From: Lysobacteraceae bacterium
GTDB taxonomy: Bacteria > Pseudomonadota > Gammaproteobacteria > Xanthomonadales > Xanthomonadaceae
Length of the DNA: 5,697 nucleotides
Assembly: GCA_003449515.1 (NCBI GenBank)
Contig: DMHI01000153.1
Location: forward strand, 1-5,697
Reading direction: 5' to 3'
Positions 1 to 5,697 of the stretch are shown here, in pieces. Position 1 is the stretch's first letter; each line of letters opens with the position of its first letter. The notes below the pieces were generated by a model. It was given only the letters and a program-made list of their open reading frames with translations, ran no database searches and was not told where the DNA came from. The position numbers and the translations under genes are program-made.

Positions 1-2
1 GC

Positions 3-2303
3 CCATGCATCGAGCCGGTGCTCACCGCGCATCACACCGAAGCCGCGCGCCGCGCGCTGCTCGACAAAGACGCGGTGATCGCGCAGGCGCTGATCGCCGA
101 CATCGACGGCACGCGCACGCCGGCCGAGGCGCGCGCCGACCGCGAAGTCATCCGCACCGCGCTCACCGCCGGCTGGCAGACCGAAAGCGCCGCGCCGGAG
201 AAGCCCACCGTCGCCGACGAGTCGGCGCAGGTCGGCTACTACCTGGGCGAGCCGCTGTACCGCGTGCTGCCGGTGTTCTTCGAGGCCTTCGAAGTCGCGT
301 TCGAGGAGGCCTTCGGAACCATCCCCGAGCTGCCGCCGCTGCTGCGCTTCGCGACCTGGGTGGGCGGCGACATGGACGGCAATCCGGCCGTGGGTGCCGA
401 GACCATCGCCACCACCCAGCATCAGCAGCGCCAGCGCGTGCTGGCGGCCTACATCGGCGACCTCGAGCACCTGAAGGCGATGCTCACGCAGTCGCGCACG
501 CGCGTGGCCTTCAGCGCGGCGTTCGAGGCGCGGCTCGAGGAATACGCCGCGCGCTGGCCGCAGGCGCTGCAGTTCGAGGACACGCCGTATCGCGCCTTCT
601 TGGGCCTCGTGCAGGCGCGACTGACCGCCACGCGCGAGGACCGGCTCACCGGCTACCCGGACGCGGCCACGCTCGACGCCGATCTCGCGCTGGTGGACGA
701 AAGCCTGATGGCGCATCGCGGCGAGCACGCCGGCGTGTTCGCGCTGCGCCGCGTGCGCCGCCGCGTGGCGGCCTTCGGCTTCCATCTCGCTGCGCTCGAC
801 CTGCGCCAGCACGCCGACGTGCATCGCCAGGCTGTCGCCGAGTGGCTGGGCGAGCCGGGCTTCGTCGAGGCCGATCTGCGGGCCCGCGTCGATCGCCTGC
901 ACGACGCGCTCGACGAGCCGTTGCCCGTTGTGGAGCCGGGCTTGGCCGTGCCGGCGCGCGCGCTGCCGAAAGACGCACCGGCCGCGCTGCGGATGCGCCA
1001 GGTGTTCCGCGCGGTGATCGAAGGCCGTAGCCGCTACGGTGCCGACGCCTTCGGGCTGTACATCGTCAGCATGAGCCGCAGCGCCGCCGATGCGCTCGCC
1101 GTGCTCGCTCTTGCGCGGTGGTCCGGGCTGGTCGATGTCGCGGGGCGCGTGCCGCTCGACGTGGCGCCGCTGTTCGAGACGGTCGATGACCTGGCTTCGG
1201 CACCCGACACGCTGCGCGACCTGCTCGCCGACCCGCGCTGGCGGGCGCACCTGAAGGCGCGCGGTGATCTGCAGTGGGTGATGCTGGGCTACAGCGACAG
1301 CGCCAAGGACGGCGGCCTGATGGCGGCGCGCTGGGCGCTGCAGCGCGCGCAGGTGCGGCTGGGCGAAGTGGCCGCCGAGTTCGGGGTGAAGTTGCGCTTC
1401 TTCCACGGGCGCGGCGGCTCGGTGTCGCGCGGCGGCACGCGCACCGAGCGCGCGGTGATCGCCGGGCCGCGCGGCTCGGTCGGCGGCGTTTTGCGCCTGA
1501 CGGAACAGGGCGAGGTGATCCATCGCAAGTACGGCCTGCGCGCGCTGGCGCTGCGCAACCTCGAGCAGGCGACCGCGGCGGTGCTGCGCGCCACGCTCGC
1601 GCCGCGGGCGCCGGAGCCGCGCGAGGCTGCATGGCGCGAGATCGCGGATCACCTGTCGGACGTCTCGCGCGCGGTCTACCGCGAACTCGTTTACGAGCGC
1701 GAGGACTTCGTCGACTACTTCCGCGCGGCCACGCCGATCGACGTGATCGAGCGGCTGAACATCGGCTCCAGGCCGAGCAAGCGCGGCGCCGGACTCGACG
1801 GCCTGCGCGCGATCCCGTGGGTGTTCGGCTGGAGCCAGAACCGCAGCAACCTCACCGCGTGGTACGGCGTGGGCAGTGCGCTCGCCTCGGCAGGCGCGCG
1901 CTTCGGCGACGTCGCGCTGCGCGAGATGGCGCGCGATTGGCCGTTCTTCGACACCGTGCTCGACGATCTGGAAATGATCCTCGCCAAGACCGAGATGGGC
2001 ATCTTCGAGGCCTATTCCGAGCTTGCCGGCCCGCGCCACGCGTGCTGGTTCGACGATATCGCCGCCGAGTTCCGGCGCGCGGTGGAGGGTGTGGAGGCGC
2101 TGCGCGGCGCGCCGCTGCTGGCCGGCGACGCCCGGCTGGCGCGCTCGATCCGCCTGCGCAATCCCTATGTCGACCCGATCAGCCTGCTGCAGGTTGAGCT
2201 GCTGCGCGACTGGCGCTTGGCCGGGCGGCCGGACGACGCGCGCTTCCGCGCGCTGGTCGCCACGGTGAACGGTATCGCCGCGGGGGTGCAGAATACCGGC
2301 TGA
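3..2303 (+). CDS. ppc: Phosphoenolpyruvate carboxylase, 5'-truncated by the window edge
   Basis: Cytoplasmic enzyme that carboxylates PEP with bicarbonate to oxaloacetate, refilling the TCA cycle. The reading frame is open from base 3, giving 766 visible codons. The first catalytic histidine (bases 30-32, His138 in E. coli numbering recalled from memory) is only codon 10, so about 128 residues lie upstream; the total of about 890 fits the family. Visible motifs: VLTAHHTE (18-41), GGDMDGNP (363-386), GYSDSAKDGG (1287-1316, Lys546 equivalent), FHGRGGSVSRGG (1401-1436, His579 and Arg587), GSRPSKR (1764-1784, Arg699) and LRAIPW (Arg713 at 1806). The aspartate-inhibitor residues also match: Lys773 (1986), Arg832 (2157) and Asn881 (2292) in the canonical C-terminal QNTG. 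Feedback inhibition by aspartate or malate is therefore likely (inference). Oddities are His in place of Pro after the catalytic His, and Met in place of Arg in GGDRDGNP. The GTG at 18 is internal to the gene, not its start. Confidence 0.5.
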   Translation, partial: PCIEPVLTAHHTEAARRALLDKDAVIAQALIADIDGTRTPAEARADREVIRTALTAGWQTESAAPEKPTVADESAQVGYYLGEPLYRVLPVFFEAFEVAFEEAFGTIPELPPLLRFATWVGGDMDGNPAVGAETIATTQHQQRQRVLAAYIGDLEHLKAMLTQSRTRVAFSAAFEARLEEYAARWPQALQFEDTPYRAFLGLVQARLTATREDRLTGYPDAATLDADLALVDESLMAHRGEHAGVFALRRVRRRVAAFGFHLAALDLRQHADVHRQAVAEWLGEPGFVEADLRARVDRLHDALDEPLPVVEPGLAVPARALPKDAPAALRMRQVFRAVIEGRSRYGADAFGLYIVSMSRSAADALAVLALARWSGLVDVAGRVPLDVAPLFETVDDLASAPDTLRDLLADPRWRAHLKARGDLQWVMLGYSDSAKDGGLMAARWALQRAQVRLGEVAAEFGVKLRFFHGRGGSVSRGGTRTERAVIAGPRGSVGGVLRLTEQGEVIHRKYGLRALALRNLEQATAAVLRATLAPRAPEPREAAWREIADHLSDVSRAVYRELVYEREDFVDYFRAATPIDVIERLNIGSRPSKRGAGLDGLRAIPWVFGWSQNRSNLTAWYGVGSALASAGARFGDVALREMARDWPFFDTVLDDLEMILAKTEMGIFEAYSELAGPRHACWFDDIAAEFRRAVEGVEALRGAPLLAGDARLARSIRLRNPYVDPISLLQVELLRDWRLAGRPDDARFRALVATVNGIAAGVQNTG

Positions 2304-2323
2304 GCCCCCTCCCGCCGGATCGG

Positions 2324-4000
2324 ATGCTGAACCTGCCGCGCGCCGCCCGCTTCCGCCGCTTCGCCCTTGCGGGGGCGGCGCTGTTGCTCGGCATGGCGGG
2401 TGCGTCCCATGCGATGGCGGTGTCGGTCGAGCGCCTGCAGGGCGTGCCGTTTCTGGTGGCGCTCGACTGCGCGGTGCCCGCGCCCGCCGATGCCCAGCAG
2501 GTGCGCATCGAGGCGCCGCCCGAAGGCTGGCCGGCATGGTCGCAATCGGTGCTGGTGCTGGATGCGCCGCCGGGTCTGGTGACGATCCGCCGTGGCGACG
2601 AAGTGCGCTGCGGCCTGTCCTTCGACGCGCGCAGCACCGATGCCCGACTGCGTTCCGGCACCGGCACGCAGCTCAACCCGGCGCCGGGTTCGCGCGAGCC
2701 GATCATCGTCACCGCGCCGTCGAACCGCTGGCTCGGCTGGGCGATGACCATCCGCTACGGCGATGCCGCCGCCGTGCAGCGCGAGGACACGCTGCGCTTC
2801 GCCCTCCGCATCGGTGGCTTCGCGGTGCTGATCGCCATGGTGCTGTCGTCGCTGCTGCTGTTCGGCAACGTCCGTGATCGGGCATCGCTGGTGTTCGCTG
2901 CCACCATCGCCGCGTTCTCGCTGTGGATCGGCCTGCGCACCGGACTGGCCGCGTGGCCGCGGCCGTGGATCGACTCGCCGGACTGGGTGCACGGCGCGAT
3001 CCTCACCCTGCCACCTCTGGCCATGGCCGGCATCTGCTCGGTGGCGATCACACACTCGCGGGCCGAGCGGGTGTTCCCGCACCTGCGGTGGTCGCACTGG
3101 ATCGTCGGCATGCTGGCGTTGCTCGCCATACTGGGCTGGTTTCTCTGGCCGCCCGGCCGCGAGCTGGTCTATCCCGCCCTGCGCGGCTTCGCCGTCCTGA
3201 TGCTGATGGTGCTGCTGCCGCTGATGGCCTATGTGCTGTACCGAGGCTACCGCGGCGCACTGGCGGTGCTGATCGGCCTGCTGCCGCCGCTGCTCTCGGT
3301 CGGCCCGATGTATGACGACTGGCTGCGCGCCTGGCGCTCCGAGGCCATGCTGTTGGCCGGGGCGTGGTTCGCGATCACGATGACCGTGGCGATGTCGCTG
3401 CGCATCGGTGCGCTGCGTCGTCAGCGCGATCAACTGCGCGCCCTTGCCGAGCGCGATGCGCTCACCGGCCTGCCGAACCGCCGCGCGCTGGCCGAGGTGC
3501 TGCCGCGCCGCATCGACGAGGCGCGTGCGCAGGGGCGTCCGCTGTCGGTGGTGTTCGCCGATCTCGATCGTTTCAAGGCGATCAACGACCAGTATGGCCA
3601 TGCGGTGGGCGATGAGGTGCTGGTCGAAACCGCGCGCCGGCTTGGTGAGCATCTTCGCGGCGGCGAGATCGCGGCTCGGCACGGTGGCGAGGAGTTCGTG
3701 CTGCTGCTGCCCGGGGCCGACGGTGCCCGCGCGCTGGCGGCCGCCGAGCGCATCCGCGCGGCGATGGCGTTGACGCCGATCGAGACGTCGGCGGGTCCGC
3801 TGGCGGTCACCGCCAGCTTCGGCGTGGCCACCTTGAGCGATGGCGACACCGACGCCCACGGTGATGCCCTCGTGGCCCGCGCCGACGCCGCGATGTACCG
3901 GGCCAAGCAGGCCGGCCGCAATCGCGTCGAAGCAGCGGCGGACCGGAACCGCGCCGCCGCGGTGCGTGAGCGCCACCCACCCGGCGTGGCGCGGCGTTGA
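2324..4000 (+). CDS. Membrane-bound 7TM GGDEF diguanylate cyclase
   Basis: Predicted to condense two GTP into c-di-GMP at the inner membrane; 558 residues. Residues 1-30 look like a signal peptide with cleavage after ASHA. Residues 31-158 form a small periplasmic domain I do not recognise, with two cysteines (49, 96) that could pair. Seven hydrophobic segments follow at about 159-181, 187-204, 222-243, 259-276, 288-306, 311-328 and 341-358, a 7TMR-DISM-like layout that puts the C-terminus in the cytoplasm. After a short linker the GGDEF domain spans 375-537: DALTGLPNRR, FADLDRFKAINDQYGH (metal and substrate residues), GGEEF at 454-458, SFGVA and ADAAMYRAKQAGRNRV. All catalytic elements are intact and no EAL or HD-GYP domain is present. 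The I-site position reads RGGE (445-448) instead of RxxD, so product inhibition may be weak. The last 20 residues are Arg/Ala-rich and probably disordered. The ATG at 2324 is chosen because the signal peptide starts there, although no good Shine-Dalgarno precedes it. The 20-base gap after ppc allows cotranscription. Confidence 0.5.
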   Translation: MLNLPRAARFRRFALAGAALLLGMAGASHAMAVSVERLQGVPFLVALDCAVPAPADAQQVRIEAPPEGWPAWSQSVLVLDAPPGLVTIRRGDEVRCGLSFDARSTDARLRSGTGTQLNPAPGSREPIIVTAPSNRWLGWAMTIRYGDAAAVQREDTLRFALRIGGFAVLIAMVLSSLLLFGNVRDRASLVFAATIAAFSLWIGLRTGLAAWPRPWIDSPDWVHGAILTLPPLAMAGICSVAITHSRAERVFPHLRWSHWIVGMLALLAILGWFLWPPGRELVYPALRGFAVLMLMVLLPLMAYVLYRGYRGALAVLIGLLPPLLSVGPMYDDWLRAWRSEAMLLAGAWFAITMTVAMSLRIGALRRQRDQLRALAERDALTGLPNRRALAEVLPRRIDEARAQGRPLSVVFADLDRFKAINDQYGHAVGDEVLVETARRLGEHLRGGEIAARHGGEEFVLLLPGADGARALAAAERIRAAMALTPIETSAGPLAVTASFGVATLSDGDTDAHGDALVARADAAMYRAKQAGRNRVEAAADRNRAAAVRERHPPGVARR

Positions 4001-4056
4001 CGCCGGCCGAAGGTTCCGGCCCGTATCGTTTGGCGCTGCCCCTTTCGAGATCCGTC

Positions 4057-4608
4057 ATGCGCCTCCGTCCGATCGCCCTTGCCGCCGCCGCGCTGCTGTT
4101 GCCCTCCCTCGTCGCGGCGGAAGCCGGCAAGGCCCATGTTCACGGTGCGGGCCGCATCGATGCTGCCGTGGAGGGAGGCCGGATCGAACTCACGCTGACG
4201 GCACCGAAGCACGACCTCGTCGGCTTCGAGCGGGCACCACGCGATGCCGCTGAACAGGCGCACCTCGTCGCCGCGCGCCAGGCCGTTCTCGACCACGCCG
4301 CGCTGTGGCGTTTCAATGCGGGCGCCGGCTGCGTGGCCGAGACACCGGTGCTGCTTGAAGGCGGCACCTCCGCTGCCGGCCATGACCACGATCACGGCCA
4401 TGACCACGATCACGGCCACCAGCATGCCGACTGGACCGTCCGCTACCGCTTCCAGTGCGCGTCGCCCGAGGCCTTGCGCAGCATCGATACGGCGCTGTTC
4501 ACGGTGTTTCCGAGTCTGCAGACCATCGACGTGCAGCTCATCGATGGCGGCGGGGCGCGTGCGCTGCAGCTCACTTCCGCCAGCGTCCGGCTTTCCGTCA
4601 CGCCGTGA
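4057..4608 (+). CDS. DUF2796/ZrgA-family His-rich periplasmic zinc-binding protein
   Basis: 183-residue secreted protein resembling ZrgA (DUF2796), which in Vibrio cholerae belongs to a zinc-regulated uptake system. Residues 1-21 or 1-23 are a signal peptide (MRLRPIALAAAALLL, cleavage near VAA or AEA). The mature protein begins with an AHVHG motif (26-30), followed by the family-typical KHDLVGFERAPRDAAEQ stretch (51-67). A Cys pair lies at 92 and 134, and the C-terminal block has LFTVFPSLQTIDVQLID (147-163). Between the halves is a flexible His/Asp loop (108-123) made of two GHDHDH units plus GHQH, a likely metal-binding or metal-buffering segment. The frame stays open up to a TTG at 3997, but the ATG at 4057 is preferred because the signal peptide starts there. 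Its stop overlaps the GTG start of the ABC ATPase by four bases, which supports a common job in metal (most likely Zn2+) acquisition. Family assignment is confident; the substrate is inferred from family and context. Confidence 0.5.
   Translation: MRLRPIALAAAALLLPSLVAAEAGKAHVHGAGRIDAAVEGGRIELTLTAPKHDLVGFERAPRDAAEQAHLVAARQAVLDHAALWRFNAGAGCVAETPVLLEGGTSAAGHDHDHGHDHDHGHQHADWTVRYRFQCASPEALRSIDTALFTVFPSLQTIDVQLIDGGGARALQLTSASVRLSVTP
4378..4413 (+). repeat. Exact tandem duplication, 2 x 18 bp, encoding GHDHDH
   Basis: Two identical in-frame 18-base units (4378-4395 and 4396-4413, each beginning ggccatgacc) encode GHDHDH twice. A partial third match, ggcca, follows at 4414-4418 and leads into GHQH. 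The copies are identical at nucleotide level, including synonymous positions, which suggests a recent slippage duplication inside the metal-binding loop. Copy number could vary between strains without shifting the frame. Confidence 0.5.
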
Positions 4609-5354
4609 GCGCGGTGCTGCGCATCGAGGGCCTGCGCTTCGCGTGGCCCGGCTCAGGCTGGGTGCTCGAAGTGCCGGCGCTGAGCCTCGACGCGGGCGAG
4701 CGGCTGTTCCTGCACGGGCCGAGCGGCACCGGCAAAAGCACCCTGCTGAACCTCGTGGCCGGCACCCTGGTGCCACAGGCCGGTCGCGTGCAGGTGGCCG
4801 GCGAGGACATGGGCGGCAAGGGCGGTGCGGCGCGTGACCGCCTGCGCGCCGACCACCTCGGCATCGTCTTCCAGCAGTTCAACCTGCTGCCTTTCCTTGG
4901 CCTCGTCGACAACGTCACCCTGCCGTGCCGCTTCTCGCGGCGGCGCCGCGAGCGCGCGTTGCAGCGGTTCGGCAGTCTCGACGCCGCCGCCCGGCACTAC
5001 CTCGACGCCCTCGGCCTCGATGCCGGCGGCTTGGCGAAGCGCCGTGTGCTCGAGCTCTCGGTGGGCCAGCAGCAGCGTGTGGCGGCGGCACGCGCACTGA
5101 TCGGCGGGCCCAGCCTGGTGCTCTGCGACGAGCCCACCTCGGCGCTGGATGCGCGCAACCGCGACCAGTTCGTCGACCTGCTGTTCGCCGAGTGCGCGGC
5201 CGAAGGCGCGGCCCTGCTGTTCGTCAGCCACGATCTCGCGCTCGCCGAGCGATTCCCGCGCCGTCAGGCGTTGGGCGAGCTGGCGGGCGGCGACGGCCTC
5301 GCCACGGGCGATGCCAGCGTCGCGGTGGTCGGCACCGCCGGAGCCGCCGCATGA
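4605..5354 (+). CDS. ABC transporter ATP-binding protein of the ZrgA-linked (LolD/MacB-like) system
   Basis: 249-residue cytoplasmic ATPase that should power the permease encoded next. Walker A is GPSGTGKST (38-46), the Q-loop is VFQQFNLLPF (88-97), the signature is LSVGQQQRVA (151-160), Walker B is LVLCDEP (171-177) followed by the D-loop SALD (179-182), and the switch His is in FVSHD (206-210). All nucleotide-binding elements are present. The signature has Val where LSGGQ has its first Gly. A basic segment SRRRRERALQRF (111-122), after the Q-loop, lengthens the helical subdomain compared with short LolD-type ATPases, and the C-terminus is a Gly/Ala-rich tail. The GTG at 4605 overlaps the preceding stop (GTGA) and is the likely coupled start; a second GTG at 4614 is possible and would shorten the protein by three residues. 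No clear Shine-Dalgarno precedes either. The ATPase class is certain; the zinc-uptake role rests on its neighbours. Confidence 0.5.
   Translation: MSAVLRIEGLRFAWPGSGWVLEVPALSLDAGERLFLHGPSGTGKSTLLNLVAGTLVPQAGRVQVAGEDMGGKGGAARDRLRADHLGIVFQQFNLLPFLGLVDNVTLPCRFSRRRRERALQRFGSLDAAARHYLDALGLDAGGLAKRRVLELSVGQQQRVAAARALIGGPSLVLCDEPTSALDARNRDQFVDLLFAECAAEGAALLFVSHDLALAERFPRRQALGELAGGDGLATGDASVAVVGTAGAAA
5340..5343 (+). promoter_or_regulatory. Shine-Dalgarno (GGAG) for the ABC permease
   Basis: GGAG lies seven bases before the ATG at 5351, inside the 3' end of the ATPase gene. It is the only clear ribosome-binding site in the window and supports the ATG that overlaps the ATPase stop codon as the permease start. 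Confidence 0.5.
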
Positions 5355-5697
5355 GCGGGCTCGTCGGTCTGGCCTGGGCCAGCCTGAAGAACCGCCGGGC
5401 CACGGTGATCCTGACCGTGATGACGCTGGGCCTTTCCGTGCTGCTGCTGCTCGGCATCGAGCGCGTGCGTGACGAGGCGCGCGATGCCTTCATGCGCTCG
5501 GTGGCCGGCACCGACCTGATCGTCGGCGCGCGCTCGCACCCGGTACAACTGCTGCTGTACTCGGTGTTCCGGCTGGGCGAGCCCACCGTCAATCTGCGCT
5601 GGGACACCTACCAGAAGCTCCGTGCCCTGCCGCCGGTGGCGTGGACGGTGCCGATCAGTCTCGGCGATTCCTACCAGGGCTATCGTGTGGTGGGCAC
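5351..5697 (+). CDS. ABC transporter permease (FtsX/MacB-like), 3'-truncated by the window edge
   Basis: The first 115 residues of an integral membrane permease, running off the window with no stop. It starts at an ATG overlapping the ATPase stop (ATGA) and preceded by a good GGAG site. A short cytoplasmic N-terminus (LAWASLKNRR) is followed by one membrane helix at about 18-36. A periplasmic region then begins with GTDLIVGARSHPVQLLLYSV (53-72), continues as FRLGEPTVN, and later has AWTVPISLGDSYQGYRVVG (97-115). As I recall, this block is characteristic of the permeases paired with DUF2796 proteins, such as the Pseudomonas aeruginosa PA4063-PA4066 cluster. The layout, with a large periplasmic domain after the first helix, matches the MacB/FtsX superfamily rather than the multi-helix ZnuB fold. 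Function is inferred to be transport or mechanotransmission linked to zinc acquisition; the direction of transport cannot be read from the sequence. Confidence 0.5.
   Translation, partial: MSGLVGLAWASLKNRRATVILTVMTLGLSVLLLLGIERVRDEARDAFMRSVAGTDLIVGARSHPVQLLLYSVFRLGEPTVNLRWDTYQKLRALPPVAWTVPISLGDSYQGYRVVG

Noticed and set aside
5..1030. A 341-codon + strand frame overlapping the start of ppc
   Set aside because: An Arg/Ala/Gly-rich frame-shifted reading of ppc; the ppc frame shows the conserved catalytic motifs throughout.
2165..3976. A 603-codon open frame on the - strand covering almost the whole cyclase gene
   Set aside because: Its translation is Arg/Gln/His/Gly-rich without recognisable motifs. 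The + strand frame here carries a complete signal peptide, 7TM and GGDEF protein. Long antisense frames are expected at this GC content.
4005..4021. Inverted repeat ggccg...cggcc just after the cyclase stop, considered as a terminator
   Set aside because: Only five base pairs with a seven-base loop and no T-tract after it; in DNA this GC-rich such stems are expected by chance.
3997..4029. TTGACG (3997-4002) and TATCGT (4024-4029) as a sigma70 promoter for the DUF2796 operon
   Set aside because: The 21-base spacer is too long and the -10 match is poor. A weak promoter is possible but not supported enough to annotate.
3997..4056. TTG at 3997 as an upstream start of the DUF2796 gene, overlapping the cyclase stop
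   Set aside because: It would put 20 non-signal residues before an otherwise typical signal peptide starting at the ATG at 4057.
3430..4776. A 448-codon open frame on the - strand spanning the cyclase, spacer and DUF2796 gene
   Set aside because: It crosses three well-supported + strand elements, has a low-complexity Arg/Ala/Ser composition and no family resemblance; a GC-driven shadow.

Overview
This is a very GC-rich (about 70% by eye), gene-dense chromosomal window in which every gene lies on the + strand. Codon bias toward G/C third positions is uniform, and there is no sign of a mobile element, RNA gene, CRISPR array or horizontally acquired island. The gene set is a PEP carboxylase resembling the E. 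coli enzyme, a 7TM diguanylate cyclase, and a ZrgA (DUF2796) protein with an ABC transporter. This points to a GC-rich gammaproteobacterium, possibly Xanthomonadales/Rhodanobacteraceae-like. That placement is inference from protein character, not from a marker gene.

Layout: (1) 3-2303, phosphoenolpyruvate carboxylase (ppc), missing its N-terminal ~130 residues because the window starts inside it. (2) 2324-4000, a membrane diguanylate cyclase with signal peptide, small periplasmic domain, seven predicted membrane segments and an intact GGEEF catalytic domain with a degenerate I-site. It starts 20 bases after ppc. (3) 4001-4056, a short spacer. (4) 4057-4608, a secreted His-rich DUF2796/ZrgA-type protein. 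(5) 4605-5354, an ABC ATPase. (6) 5351-5697, the start of an FtsX/MacB-type ABC permease cut by the window end. Genes 4-6 overlap by 4 bases each (GTGA, ATGA), so they form a translationally coupled operon.

How the parts work together: ppc replenishes oxaloacetate from PEP, and its visible C-terminal part keeps the catalytic and aspartate-inhibition residues. The cyclase makes c-di-GMP at the inner membrane in response to an unknown signal. The last three genes look like a ZrgA-type zinc acquisition system: a periplasmic histidine-rich metal binder plus an ABC transporter of a class not homologous to the classical ZnuABC importer. This is the least understood part of the window. The other points that merit checking are a Pro-to-His change in the PEP carboxylase catalytic-histidine motif, the cyclase's RxxE I-site, and an exact 18-base tandem duplication encoding the His/Asp-rich metal-binding loop.
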